Notes: generated by a model not told the origin, from the letters alone. 64,000 bases of DNA from Sandaracinus amylolyticus (GCF_021631985.1 NZ_CP070225.1:5518001-5582000), one strand, 5' to 3'. Positions 8,044 through 16,747 are shown, numbered from the stretch's first letter. Made by a program: numbers and translations.

Positions 8044-9546
8044 CTAGAGCGACTCGACGAACGACACGAGATCCGCGCGCTCGAGCTCGGTCAGCGACTC
8101 GAACCCGAGACGCGCCGCCGTCGCTTCACCGTCGTGCCAGAGCACCGCCTCCGCGACACCACGCGCTCGGCCGTCGTGGAGAAGGCGGACCTCACCGCCG
8201 ACCACGCCGAGCAGGCCGATTCCCCAGAGCGGCGCGGTCCGCCACTCACGACCGCTCGCATCGCCCTCGGCGCGTCCGTCCGCCAGGCGCTCCCCCATGT
8301 CGTGGAGGAGCAGATCCGTGTACGGCCAGATGCGCTGCCCCGCGAGCTCGGGCTCGACCGAGTCTCCGGTGACGAAGCTCGGACGGTGGCATCCGTCGCA
8401 GCCGACCGCGGCGAAGAGAACGCGGCCGCGCCGCACGGAGGGCGCCTCGGCGTCGCGCCGGGCGGGCACGCCGAGCAGTCGCACGTACGACGACGCGACC
8501 CGCAGGCGCGTCGCGGTGAGCTCGGGCGAGCCACCGCTCGCGGCCCCCAGACACGCCGCTTGCGACTCCGTGCACGCCTCGGTCGGGTGCACCGAGCTCG
8601 TGATGCCGAGGTCACCCGCGAAGGCGGCGGAGGTCTGCTCCTCGACGGTGGGCTGCCCCGCCTTCCAACCGAAACGACCGATTCGCAGGGCGTCGATCCA
8701 GCGGACACGCCCGGAGATGCCGTCCGCGTCGGCGTCGAGCTCGTCGGCGAGCGCGAGGAGGTCGTCCTCGTCGATCGCTTCGAGGAGCCCCTGCCCCACG
8801 AGCTGCTGCGCGATGCGCGGCGACAGCACCGCGCCTCCTGCGAGCGGGCCGTAGCCGAGCGACGCGATGTCGTAACGCGGCAGCGGCAACATCGCCTGCG
8901 TTCCGTCGGCGAGACGGTGCGAGACGAGCGACTCGAAGCGACGCGCGTGACCTTCGCCCGCGACGCCGGGGACGCCCAGCGGCTGCAGCTGGTCGCCGTA
9001 CGTGGGGTCGGGGCGACCGTCGGGTGTCCCGAGGCGCAGGAGCACGCCCGGGCGGTTCTCGTCGGGCGTGGCCGACGGCGCGCCACGTCCGTTCCGGACG
9101 TGGCACTCGATGCACGAGACCGCGTTGTAGACGGGGCCGAGCCCATCCGCTTCGGGGCGGCCCGGGGCGATCTCCCACTCGAGACGGAAGAACTGGAGGC
9201 CCGCCTCGAAATCGGCGCGTCGCGCGATGGTCAGGTTCGCGGCCTGCTGCAGGAACGCGCTCCCGTCGACGACGCTCGTCGTCGTGTCTCCGCCCGGCAG
9301 GAGCTCGCCTTCCTCGAGCGGAGGAAGTGCCGCGTCCAGCGAGGCGTCGTCGGACGCAGCGTCGACCAGGTGCGCATCCCACGGTGCGCCTCCATCGCCG
9401 AGCGCACCGTCCTGTGCTGCATCGGGACGCGCAGCGTCGAAGCCCGCGCCGGCATCGTCGCCGACGCCCGGCGCCGTCACCTCGCAGCCCGCGAGCACGA
9501 GCATCAGATGAAGGGCCGCGACCCTCGCTCCACGTGCTCCGGTCAT
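8044..9546 (-). CDS. Di-heme oxidoreductase (DUF1111/COG3488 type) lipoprotein
   Basis: 500 residues with lipobox LAGC near residue 19 and an Asp/Ala-rich linker, then a di-heme c-type domain. Two heme-c attachment motifs are visible: CIECH (about 150) and CDGCH (about 375), plus the conserved HDMG, LLHDGRA and WHDGEA segments of the family. Such proteins occur with imelysin-type iron-regulated proteins and are thought to handle redox chemistry at the surface. Here the partner is an RCC1 lipoprotein: the upstream gene's stop overlaps this ATG (ATGA at 9543-9546), so translation is coupled. The operon carries a Fur-type site, which supports iron control. The exact reaction is unknown. Confidence 0.85.
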   Translation of the reverse strand: MTGARGARVAALHLMLVLAGCEVTAPGVGDDAGAGFDAARPDAAQDGALGDGGAPWDAHLVDAASDDASLDAALPPLEEGELLPGGDTTTSVVDGSAFLQQAANLTIARRADFEAGLQFFRLEWEIAPGRPEADGLGPVYNAVSCIECHVRNGRGAPSATPDENRPGVLLRLGTPDGRPDPTYGDQLQPLGVPGVAGEGHARRFESLVSHRLADGTQAMLPLPRYDIASLGYGPLAGGAVLSPRIAQQLVGQGLLEAIDEDDLLALADELDADADGISGRVRWIDALRIGRFGWKAGQPTVEEQTSAAFAGDLGITSSVHPTEACTESQAACLGAASGGSPELTATRLRVASSYVRLLGVPARRDAEAPSVRRGRVLFAAVGCDGCHRPSFVTGDSVEPELAGQRIWPYTDLLLHDMGERLADGRAEGDASGREWRTAPLWGIGLLGVVGGEVRLLHDGRARGVAEAVLWHDGEATAARLGFESLTELERADLVSFVESL

Positions 9547-11453
9547 GGACGCGGATAGATGAGAACCGGGGCGCTGTAGGCCCACGCGTGGATCGCTCCG
9601 GCGAGGCCGAGCGAGCCCTGGAAGCTCCAGCCCCATCCGAGCACGTTTCCGGCGTCGGTGAGCGCGAACGTCGGCCCGCCGGCTCCGCCTTCCATCTCGA
9701 GGATGACGAACTCCGACGCCGGTCCGGGCGGCGCGACGCGGGTGGCGAGGGAGCGGCTCGCCAGGTCTCGCGAGCCATCGCCGAGGTACCCCATGCCGAG
9801 CTGACCGAGCCCGCCGAGGCCCCAGGCGTACGCGTCGCCCGAGCTCGTGACGGCGAGGCTGACGAAGCCGTCTGCCGCGACGCTCTCGACGTCGGTGAGC
9901 GGCACGACCGGCGACGCCGACACGAGGACCTGGGTCGGCGTGGTGACGGGGGTCGCGCCCGACGTGTCGTTGCCGATCTGCCCGTTGTTGTTGCGTCCCC
10001 AGGCCATCACGGTGCCGTCCGCGCGGAGAGCGAGGACGGTCGAGTTGCTGCTCGCGACCATCACGACGTCGGTGAGGCCGGGGACGAGCGTCGGCGTCGG
10101 GTGAGCGACGGTGTCGGCGGTTCCGTCGCCGAGGATGCCGTACTGGTTGTCGCCCCACGCCCAGACGGTGCCGTCGCTCCGGACGGCGAGCGAGTGCGTC
10201 GAGCCGGCCGCGACCTGGACGACGTCGGAGAGCCCCGGGATCGGGGCGGGGGTGAGCTGGTCGGCGTCGCCCGGGGTGGCGTAGCCGAGCGCACCGCGCG
10301 TGTTCTGGCCGAACGAGAGCACCGTCCCGTCGCCGAGGAGGACGAGCGAGTGGTTGAAGCCCGCAGCGACCGCGACCGCGCCCGAGATCCCGGGAACGAC
10401 GGTCGGCGTCCGGCGACACGGCGACGTCCCGGCCGACCCACAGTCGGTCTCGGCGGCGTAGCCGAGCTGACCGTCGCTGTTCGAGCCCCAGGTCAGCACG
10501 GCCCCGTCGTCGCGGAGCGCGATCATGAACGTCTGCCGAGTGACGACGGAGACGAGGCCGGACGCGCCGGCGGGCGTGTAACGGACCGGCAGCGAGGCGG
10601 CGGGGCCGTCGCCGTACGCCGACCCGTCGAGGGTCCCGTTGCCGAGCTGGCCCAGCTCGTTCCGCCCCCACGTGAAGAGCGTTCCTCCGTGGAGCAACGC
10701 GCCCTGCGAGTTCCCTCCCGAGAGCCGGTGCCCGAAATGGGCGGAGACCGTCGCACCGGCGGTCTGACCTTCCGCGTCGGTGGCGGTGACGACGATGGCG
10801 TTGACGCCGGGCGTCGGCACGAGCGTCACCGCGAAGCTGCCGTCGCTCTCGAGGGTGACGGGAGTCGCCGTGCCGTCGAGCGATACCTCGAGGCCGGTCA
10901 CTGCGACGTCGTCGGTCGCGGTGCCCGTCACGAGCAGCCGCCGGGCCGCGACGAACCCTGCGTCGCGCGGTGAAGTGATCGCGACTGCGGGCGGCTCGCT
11001 CCGCTTCGAGAAGGTCACCTCGTCCTCGGACCGATGACCGTGCTCGTCGACCGCGATCGCCCGGAGCGTGTGGGGGCCGGGGGACAGCGTCTCGACGCTC
11101 GCGGTGATCGTGCTCGCGCTCGAGGCGACGGCGATCTCCGCACCATCGAGCTCGAGGCGGAGCGTCGCCGTGACCTCGGAGGGCACCATCGCAGCCGAGA
11201 CGCCGAGCGGCAGCGTGTCGACCACCGATCCGTCGGCCGGCGAGGTGATGGCGACCTCGCCCGTCACCGGCGCGTCCGGCGGAACGTGCGCATCGACCGC
11301 GATGGACGAGTCGGGGGCGGGTGCCGCGTCGAGGGAGGGCTCGGCGTCCAGGCCGGCGTCGGTGACGTGTCCGGCGTCTGGATCGGCAACCGATGGGTCC
11401 GCACAGGCGATCGAGCAGGAGAACAAGAGCGGAAAGAACCGCGAACAACGCAT
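9543..11453 (-). CDS. RCC1-repeat beta-propeller lipoprotein
   Basis: 636 residues. The N-terminus has a short hydrophobic signal ending in a plausible lipobox (SIAC), then Asp/Ala/Pro-rich linker, then two Ig/Big-like beta domains (about 70-250: VAITSPADGSVV, VAITSPRDAGFV), then an RCC1 propeller with at least six blades marked by W(A/T)WGxNxxGQLG repeats. Blades in this family mediate protein or glycan binding. First gene of a two-gene operon with the di-heme protein, to which it is coupled by a 4-base overlap. A Fur-type box lies 19 bases upstream of the ATG at 11453. Likely anchored outside the inner membrane. Function is inferred as a surface scaffold or iron-responsive binding protein. 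Confidence 0.85.
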   Translation of the reverse strand: MRCSRFFPLLFSCSIACADPSVADPDAGHVTDAGLDAEPSLDAAPAPDSSIAVDAHVPPDAPVTGEVAITSPADGSVVDTLPLGVSAAMVPSEVTATLRLELDGAEIAVASSASTITASVETLSPGPHTLRAIAVDEHGHRSEDEVTFSKRSEPPAVAITSPRDAGFVAARRLLVTGTATDDVAVTGLEVSLDGTATPVTLESDGSFAVTLVPTPGVNAIVVTATDAEGQTAGATVSAHFGHRLSGGNSQGALLHGGTLFTWGRNELGQLGNGTLDGSAYGDGPAASLPVRYTPAGASGLVSVVTRQTFMIALRDDGAVLTWGSNSDGQLGYAAETDCGSAGTSPCRRTPTVVPGISGAVAVAAGFNHSLVLLGDGTVLSFGQNTRGALGYATPGDADQLTPAPIPGLSDVVQVAAGSTHSLAVRSDGTVWAWGDNQYGILGDGTADTVAHPTPTLVPGLTDVVMVASSNSTVLALRADGTVMAWGRNNNGQIGNDTSGATPVTTPTQVLVSASPVVPLTDVESVAADGFVSLAVTSSGDAYAWGLGGLGQLGMGYLGDGSRDLASRSLATRVAPPGPASEFVILEMEGGAGGPTFALTDAGNVLGWGWSFQGSLGLAGAIHAWAYSAPVLIYPRP

Positions 11454-11471
11454 GCGCGACGGCTACCACGG

Positions 11472-11486
11472 TGAGAATGATTGTCA
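11472..11486 (-). promoter_or_regulatory. Fur box before the RCC1/di-heme operon
   Basis: TGAGAATGATTGTCA matches 13 of 15 positions of the 7-1-7 Fur consensus TGATAATnATTATCA (counting the free centre as a match). It sits 19-33 bases before the ATG of the RCC1 gene in otherwise very G+C-rich DNA. The position suits repression by Fe-loaded Fur near the promoter. Match is seen directly; binding is inferred. Confidence 0.75.
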
Positions 11487-11564
11487 AAGTCGGCACTGAC
11501 GAACGTGTGAGCACACCCACCGTCGAGGGACGGAGAGCGCCATCGCCGGTCGTGCTCCGCGCGC

Positions 11565-12914
11565 CTAGAACGGCTCGGGCACGCAGGTGCCCGAGGCGCA
11601 GAGCAGCGGTGCGCAGCAGTCGGTGTCGACGACGCACGCGCCGCACGTGCCTCCGACGCACGCCTGGTTGCGGCAGTCGAGACAGCTCGTGCACTCGGGG
11701 CGCGTCGGCGGAGGACAGGGATCGGCGGCGCGCAGCACGCTCGTGTCGTAGTGGAGCGTGACCGGGCCCGACGCCGACACCCGACGCACGAACGCGCTGC
11801 CGTACACCTCGAGCTCGCCCGCCGCGACGAGCTCGGCGCGCGGCGCGTAGAGGTTGCCGCCGAAGAAGCCGTTGTCGGAGAGGCTCACGTTGCCCGCGCC
11901 GCCCACGTAGAGGCGCGCCTGCGCCGGACGCAGCGCGTCCCCGATGCGCAGCACGCGCATCGCGCCCACGTCGCCCGCGACGAACATGTCGATCTCCGCG
12001 CCCGGGCCCTCGAGGCGGACCGTGAACTCCCCGTTGAACGAGAGATCGCCCGCGATGAAGAGCGCGGTGCGCCCGGTGACGACGAGCGTGAGATCGCCCT
12101 CCCCCGCGACGCGCTCGAGGTAGAGGCGACCGCACGGGAGCGTGAGCGTCGCGTCGCCGGTGTAGCCGTCGAGCTCGCGCGGGTTGAAGCCCACGAGCGC
12201 GTCGTCGTTGTCGGTCGCGTGCGCCGCGACGAGCGCCGCGACGTCGAGCAGATCGTCGGGGTCGCAGGAGCAGGGCGGCGGCGTCGCGACCGGGACGCGT
12301 CGCTCCATGCCGAGCGTCGGCGGGAACGTCGTCTCGAGCGGTGCGCCCTCGGGCATGGTGAGCGTGCCGCCGACGCGCAGCGTGCGCGCGCGGAGCGACA
12401 CGTCGACGTACGCGTCGCGCCCGACGTCGAGCCCGTTGTCGCACGTGACCGCCGCGCCCGAGCGCAGGTCCGAGCCGATCGTGAGATCGGTGCTCGAGTG
12501 CACGCCGCCGAGCGTCCACAGCGCGCCCGAGACGTCGGCGCCCGCGTTGAACTCGATGCGCCCGTTGCTGCCGACCGATCCCGCGCGGCCCGCGCGATCC
12601 GAGGAGTACGGGCCGTCGGCGCTCGCGAACGAGTCGGTCGTGATCGGCGCCGCCGAGACCCAGCCCTCGCACGTGCAGAGCGCGAAGCGGAACGTCGCCT
12701 CGGCGAGCCCACCGCTGCAGAGCGGCAGGCCGCGATCCGACACCAGCACCGGCGGCCCCTCGCCCTCGCAGTAGCTCGGCAGCCTCGCGTCGACGGGCGC
12801 ATCGCGGGGCACGTTCGCGTCGAGGCCGCGCTGGTGCGCGACGATGTCGTCGACGGTGCACGCGCCGAGGAGCAGCGCGGCACCGAGAACAGCGAGGCAG
12901 GCGCGCGGGGTCAC
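11565..12914 (-). CDS. Cys-rich lipoprotein with beta-helix-like repeats
   Basis: 449 residues. Lipobox LGAC at residue 19. The central part is a run of short beta-strand repeats (LRVGGTLTMP, LFIAGDLSFNG, MFVAGDVGAM, LYVGGAGNVSL, GGNLYAPRAEL) typical of parallel beta-helix or adhesin-like proteins. The C-terminus has about twelve cysteines in CxxC spacing (CTSCLDCRNQACVGGTC and onward), a pattern shared by many myxobacterial surface proteins. GTG start at 12914 overlaps the stop of the upstream TPR gene by four bases, placing it third in the sigma operon. Likely an envelope target made together with the sigma factor. No enzymatic motif seen. Confidence 0.75.
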   Translation of the reverse strand: MTPRACLAVLGAALLLGACTVDDIVAHQRGLDANVPRDAPVDARLPSYCEGEGPPVLVSDRGLPLCSGGLAEATFRFALCTCEGWVSAAPITTDSFASADGPYSSDRAGRAGSVGSNGRIEFNAGADVSGALWTLGGVHSSTDLTIGSDLRSGAAVTCDNGLDVGRDAYVDVSLRARTLRVGGTLTMPEGAPLETTFPPTLGMERRVPVATPPPCSCDPDDLLDVAALVAAHATDNDDALVGFNPRELDGYTGDATLTLPCGRLYLERVAGEGDLTLVVTGRTALFIAGDLSFNGEFTVRLEGPGAEIDMFVAGDVGAMRVLRIGDALRPAQARLYVGGAGNVSLSDNGFFGGNLYAPRAELVAAGELEVYGSAFVRRVSASGPVTLHYDTSVLRAADPCPPPTRPECTSCLDCRNQACVGGTCGACVVDTDCCAPLLCASGTCVPEPF

Positions 12915-13756
12915 TCCCCCGAGGATTCCAGCTCGGCGAGCCTCGCGCGAGCCCTCGTCGCTGCAGGCGTGGTCGGATGGGCCGAGATCAGCGCGCGCAG
13001 GGTGTCGCGCTCGCCACGCTGATCGCCGAGACGGCGCAGCGCGCGGGCGATGCCCTCACGGGCCTCGGCGTCGAGCGGACCACCGGGACGGGCCGCGAGC
13101 GCACGACGGTAGAGGCGCAGCGCGCCGCGGGGATCGCGCAGGTGCGCGAGGCGCACGTCGCCCGCCGCGACCTGCGCGACGTACGCCGAGAACGAGTCGG
13201 GGTGCTCGCGCGGGACGCGCGCGTAGGTCGCCTCGGCCTCGCGCCAGCGCCCGGCGCTGCGCAGCGCGTTCGCCTCGGCGAGCAGATCGTCGGGGGTGCG
13301 CGGCGCAGGACGACGCCGCGAGGGCGCGTCGGCGCGCTCGTTCTCCTCGGGCTCCTCGACGACCGGCGGGGCCTCGATGGCGGGCTCCTCGGCCGGCTCG
13401 GGCGTGGGCTCCTCGATCGCCGGAGCGACCTCGTCGCGCGGCGACTCCTGCGGGAGCACCATCACGGGCTCCTCGCTGCCCTCGGGCTCGCGGGTCAGCA
13501 CGATCGTCATCGCCGCGACCGAGCCCACCGCGATCAGCGCGGAGATCGCCGCGACCAGGTACGCGAGCCGCACCGGCGCCGCGCTGCGCACCGGCGAGGG
13601 CGCGTGGATCGCGGGCGTGCCCTGCCACGCGTCGAGCGCGCCTGCGATCAGCGCCGCGCTCTGCGCGGGCGTGATGCGCCGCGCCGGGCCGGCCTCGTCG
13701 TCGAGCACCAGGCCGAGCTGTGCTGCGAGGGCGTCGTCGAATTCGTCGTGGCTCAT
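12911..13756 (-). CDS. Membrane TPR protein, putative anti-sigma regulator
   Basis: 281 residues: an N-terminal cytosolic helical region of about 62 residues, a single TM helix (about 64-87), a Glu/Pro-rich stalk (about 90-150), and C-terminal TPR-like helices (about 165-275). The order matches single-pass regulators that hold an ECF sigma at the membrane, and the gene sits directly behind the sigma gene with an ATGA overlap (13753-13756). No ZAS zinc motif is present, so assignment as anti-sigma is from architecture and context only. The FecR-type protein encoded at 37238-38296 has the same TM-plus-TPR plan. Confidence 0.65.
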   Translation of the reverse strand: MSHDEFDDALAAQLGLVLDDEAGPARRITPAQSAALIAGALDAWQGTPAIHAPSPVRSAAPVRLAYLVAAISALIAVGSVAAMTIVLTREPEGSEEPVMVLPQESPRDEVAPAIEEPTPEPAEEPAIEAPPVVEEPEENERADAPSRRRPAPRTPDDLLAEANALRSAGRWREAEATYARVPREHPDSFSAYVAQVAAGDVRLAHLRDPRGALRLYRRALAARPGGPLDAEAREGIARALRRLGDQRGERDTLRALISAHPTTPAATRARARLAELESSGE

Positions 13757-14328
13757 GATGCTTCTCCCCCCACGCCCATCCCCTCACGGAGCTTCTTCAT
13801 GCCGAGCCGCAGTCGGCTGCGCGCCGTCTCGAAGGGCACCCCGAGCGTCTCTGCGAGCTCGGGGGCACTGAGACCGACGACGTGATGCAGGACCACGGCT
13901 TCGCGCTGTTCGTCGGGCAGCGCGTCGAGCAGGCGCGCGACATCGCGGCGCTGCACGTAGGTGTCGGGCGGCGCGTCGGGATCGCGCACCGCACGGAGAT
14001 CGGGAGCGTGGCGCTCGCGCGCGCCGGCCTCGGCGCGGCGGCGACGCAGGTGCGCCATCGTGGTGCGCACCGTGATGCGATCGGCCCACGCGCGGAGCGA
14101 GCCCTCGCCGCGGTAGCCGTGCAGCGCGTGCAGGATCGCGATCAGCGACTGCTGCGCCATGTCGTCGACGTCGGCGTCCCCGCGCACGAGGTAACGCACC
14201 AGGTTGCGGACGCGCGGGAGGAGCTCGGAGAGGAGCTCCTGCGCCGCGCGGCGATCGCCGGACGCGGCGGCCGCGATCCGCGGATCGGGCGCTTCGGACT
14301 GCTCGGGGATGCGCTCCGCCACGCTCAC
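13753..14328 (-). CDS. RNA polymerase sigma factor, ECF (sigma-70) family
   Basis: 191 residues with sigma region 2 at about 25-90 (AAQELLSELLPRVRNLVRYL, DVDDMAQQSLIAILHAL, then GSLRAWADRITVRTTMAHLRR) and region 4 at about 130-185 (LLDALPDEQREAVVLHHVVG, then SAPELAETLGVPFETARSRL). It would direct RNA polymerase to promoters of an envelope regulon. First gene of an overlapping three-gene operon; the divergent gene at 14347 is separated by only about 18 bases, so both starts share one short control region. GTG at 14328 chosen; another GTG six bases downstream is possible. Confidence 0.88.
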   Translation of the reverse strand: MSVAERIPEQSEAPDPRIAAAASGDRRAAQELLSELLPRVRNLVRYLVRGDADVDDMAQQSLIAILHALHGYRGEGSLRAWADRITVRTTMAHLRRRRAEAGARERHAPDLRAVRDPDAPPDTYVQRRDVARLLDALPDEQREAVVLHHVVGLSAPELAETLGVPFETARSRLRLGMKKLREGMGVGGEAS

Positions 14329-14346
14329 GAGGGTACAGTGGCGGGC

Positions 14347-15435
14347 GTGGTTTCGATCGGGTCACGGCAGTCCCGCAGGCGCTCGGATCGTTCCTTCGGC
14401 CGCGAAGCTCGTGTTCTCGCTGGGTTGGCGATCGTGGCCCTCGCGGTCGTCACGATGGCCGGACCGGCGGACGCGCAGGAGGTGCGGCGCGCGGTGCTCC
14501 TCGGGCACATCGAGCCACGGCTCCTCGGACGGGTGCGCGGGCAGACCGGCGATCTGCCCTGGACGATCGATCGCGTGGAGAACGGCGCGGGTGATTTCGA
14601 GCGCGCGCTGGCGATCGGACGCGCGCGGCGCGCCCAGGTCGTCGTGTGGTTCACGCGCGAGGGCAACGCGATCGTGGTGAGCGTCGCGGAGGTCGACGAG
14701 CGCCGGCTCTTCGCGCGCAGCATCCAGGCGCCGACCGGCGAGGCGTCGGCGGCGCTCGAGGCGGCAGCGCTGGTGGTGCGGGGCGCGCTCTCGGATCTCG
14801 CGCAAGGCGGTCACGTCGGCATCGTGATGCCCGCGCCTCCGCCGGTGGTGGTGGAGCCGGAGCCGGAGGTGCCGGTGGTGCCGCCACCGCGCGAAGAGCC
14901 CGACGCGCGGCTGCTGGTCTCGCTCGGCGCGGCGATCGCGATCGACGGCGAGGCGCCGCGCGCGCACATCGGCCCGGCGGCGCGCATCGCGGTCGACGTC
15001 GGCATCGTGGAGCTCGCGGTCGAAGGGCGCAGCGGCGTGCAGGAGGACCTCGATCGGGACGCGCTGACGGTGCTGGTCACGCGCTTCGCGGCGCGCGCGG
15101 GCGCGGCGATCGAGCTGATCGACGACGGCGAGTGGCGCGCGACGATCGGCGCCGGGATCGGCATCGCGGGGCACCTGCGCTCGACCGACGTGCGCGACGA
15201 CTCGCTCGAGCCCACGAGCCCGTCGACGGTCGCGACGTTCCTCGCGACCGGTGAGGTGCGCGGACAGTGGTTCCCGGGCGCGGGGCCGGTGGGGCTCGAT
15301 CTCGCGATCGGCGCGGACGTGCTCGCGATCGCGCCGCGCTTCGTGGTGCAGCTCGCCGACGGGCTCGAGGTGCTGCACGCGCCGTGGTCGGTGCAGCCCA
15401 CGGTCTCGCTCGGGCTCGTGATCCGCGCGCCCTAG
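14347..15435 (+). CDS. Exported OMP-like protein divergent from sigma operon
   Basis: About 362 residues. After a basic N-terminus comes a signal-type hydrophobic segment ending ADAQ (about residue 40). The first mature domain has alternating strands and helices, then a Pro/Glu/Val linker (PPPVVVEPEPEVPVVPPP), then an amphipathic beta-rich C-terminal domain (RLLVSLGAAIAIDG, HIGPAARIAVDVGI, VSLGLVIRAP) that resembles a small outer-membrane barrel. The protein encoded at 36159-37241 has the same three-part plan, and both are tied to ECF sigma genes. GTG at 14347 used; GTG at 14338 is equally possible. Role unknown. Confidence 0.7.
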   Translation: MVSIGSRQSRRRSDRSFGREARVLAGLAIVALAVVTMAGPADAQEVRRAVLLGHIEPRLLGRVRGQTGDLPWTIDRVENGAGDFERALAIGRARRAQVVVWFTREGNAIVVSVAEVDERRLFARSIQAPTGEASAALEAAALVVRGALSDLAQGGHVGIVMPAPPPVVVEPEPEVPVVPPPREEPDARLLVSLGAAIAIDGEAPRAHIGPAARIAVDVGIVELAVEGRSGVQEDLDRDALTVLVTRFAARAGAAIELIDDGEWRATIGAGIGIAGHLRSTDVRDDSLEPTSPSTVATFLATGEVRGQWFPGAGPVGLDLAIGADVLAIAPRFVVQLADGLEVLHAPWSVQPTVSLGLVIRAP

Positions 15436-15451
15436 TGCTGCTGCCCGGAAC

Positions 15452-15499
15452 GAACGGCCGGGCGGCAGTACGAGGAGAAACCCGGAACGAAGTTCCGGG
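15452..15499. terminator. Twin hairpins between convergent genes
   Basis: Two G+C-rich hairpins follow the 15435 stop: one around CCCGG-AACGAACGG-CCGGG, and a perfect 8-bp stem CCCGGAAC-GAA-GTTCCGGG at 15481-15499. They lie between genes ending at 15435 (+) and 15508 (-), where a bidirectional terminator is expected. No T-run follows, so function is inferred from position and shape. Confidence 0.5.
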
Positions 15500-15507
15500 C
15501 AGAGGTG

Positions 15508-15753
15508 CTAGCGGCGGCGATCGGCGCGGAGCTCGGCGATCGCGAGGCGCAGCACGGTGCGCTCGCTCGCGTCGGGATGGCGGCGGCGCATGCGATCGAC
15601 GAGGCGCTCGGCGACCTCGGCGTCGTGGGTCATGCGGCGGAGCTGATCGCGCAGCTCGACGACGCTCCGCGCGCGGGGACGCGGCGGGCGGGCGAGCACG
15701 TAGAGCACCGCGCACGCGACGACGGCGAGCGCGACGGCGACGAGGAGCTGCAC
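15508..15753 (-). CDS. Small single-pass membrane protein, 81 aa
   Basis: GTG start at 15753. An N-terminal TM helix (LLVAVALAVVACAVLYVL, residues 3-20) is followed by a basic stretch and a helical cytosolic tail with heptad-like charge pattern (VELRDQLRRMTHDAEVAERL). It follows the heme oxygenase gene on the same strand with a 41-base gap, so could be the third gene of that operon. No family recognised. Accepted mainly for its coherent membrane topology and absence of a better reading on the other strand. Confidence 0.5.
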   Translation of the reverse strand: MQLLVAVALAVVACAVLYVLARPPRPRARSVVELRDQLRRMTHDAEVAERLVDRMRRRHPDASERTVLRLAIAELRADRRR

Positions 15754-15794
15754 GTCGCCACCCTACGCGACTCCGGCGCCGACCCTTCCGCGGC

Positions 15795-16445
15795 TCACGA
15801 ACGTCGCGTCGGGACCAGCGCCCTCGGCGGCGGCCTGGTGTGCTCGAGGTCGTCGAAGAGCGCGTCCACGAGCTCCCGATGCAGCAGGAACGCGCGGCGC
15901 GCCTCCTCGACGACGACGTCGTGGTGCGTGCGCGGGACCGCATCGAGGTACGCGCGCAGCTCGTCCTTGTAGGCCGCGCGATCCGCGATGCCGGGGAACG
16001 CGAAGTACGCGGGGTCGAGCCCGGGCGGGAGTCGGAACAGGCGAGGCGCGAGACGCCCCACGACCGCACCGCCCGAGAGGTCGGCGAAGTAGCGCACGTA
16101 GAAGTGCCCGAGCAGCGCGATCGGCTCGTCGTGCGCCACGAGCCGGACGCGCGCGGCGTAGCCGTTCGGCGCGGAGGAAGGCGGGCGGCCGAGGGCAGCG
16201 AGGTCGGCGCGGAGCGCGGCGAGCCGGTGGAGCTCTGGGCGATCGAACGCGCGCAGCAGCGGCTCGGCGCTGGTGGCGAGCGACGTCTCGAGCGCCTCGT
16301 AGACGGGCTCCATCCGCACGAGGCCGAGCGCGTACGCGTGCGCATCGAGGCGGCCGGCGAAGAACGCGCGCGCGAGGCGCGTGGCCTCCGCGAGGACGTG
16401 CTCGCGACGGGTCTCGGAGCGCAACCTCGCGGAGAGCGTCGTCAC
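15795..16445 (-). CDS. hmuO: Heme oxygenase (biliverdin-producing)
   Basis: Cytosolic enzyme that opens heme to biliverdin, CO and Fe2+ for iron acquisition. 216 residues from GTG at 16445. The proximal heme ligand is His16 in SETRREHVLAEA, and the distal-helix signature is seen as HFYVRYFADLSGGAVVG (about 120-136), with the paired glycines that contact heme. C-terminal YKDELRAYLDAV fits the last helices. The start overlaps the stop of the upstream small gene (GTGA at 16442-16445), so the two are translationally coupled. A Fur-type site lies before that first gene, which suits iron-repressed heme use. No heme receptor or transporter gene is seen nearby. Confidence 0.88.
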   Translation of the reverse strand: MTTLSARLRSETRREHVLAEATRLARAFFAGRLDAHAYALGLVRMEPVYEALETSLATSAEPLLRAFDRPELHRLAALRADLAALGRPPSSAPNGYAARVRLVAHDEPIALLGHFYVRYFADLSGGAVVGRLAPRLFRLPPGLDPAYFAFPGIADRAAYKDELRAYLDAVPRTHHDVVVEEARRAFLLHRELVDALFDDLEHTRPPPRALVPTRRS

Positions 16446-16663
16446 GCGGTCCCCCGGATGCCCTCGCGGTGGCCGATCCCGCGGGTCGCGAGGGCCCGAC
16501 GCGCGGCGGACATCGTGTCGTGCACCGTCCGGAAGGCTCGCTCGTCGAGGCGCACCGAGACGAAGCCGACGTGGAGCGTGAGCCCGCCGCACTCGGTGCA
16601 TCGCTGGACGGAGAACGCGCCCTCGGAGGCGAGCGTCTCGTAGTGGCACGGAGCGCTCGTCAC
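16442..16663 (-). CDS. Small Cys protein coupled to heme oxygenase, 73 aa
   Basis: 73 residues with a CxxC-type pair (CTECG at about 22-26) plus Cys6 in PCHYETL, followed by beta-like LTLHVGFVSVRL and a basic C-terminal helix. A compact metal-binding or redox fold is plausible; the layout recalls small DUF6686-like proteins, but I cannot confirm this. It is the first gene after the Fur-type box and overlaps the heme oxygenase start by four bases, so it probably acts with that enzyme, for example as an iron, heme or electron handler. Function unknown. Confidence 0.7.
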   Translation of the reverse strand: MTSAPCHYETLASEGAFSVQRCTECGGLTLHVGFVSVRLDERAFRTVHDTMSAARRALATRGIGHREGIRGTA

Positions 16664-16732
16664 GGCGCCTCCCGACGACGGAGCGAGCGATGGAGATGGG
16701 AGCGAAGCACCATCCGCTTCGTCTACCAGAGC

Positions 16733-16747
16733 TGATAACGATTCTCA
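16733..16747. promoter_or_regulatory. Fur box in the heme oxygenase/GFA intergenic region
   Basis: TGATAACGATTCTCA matches 13 of 15 positions of TGATAATnATTATCA. It lies 70 bases before the ATG of the 73-aa gene at 16663 (minus) and 112 bases before the GFA gene at 16859 (plus). Iron-dependent repression of the heme oxygenase operon is the likely function; an effect on the GFA gene is possible. Confidence 0.75.
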
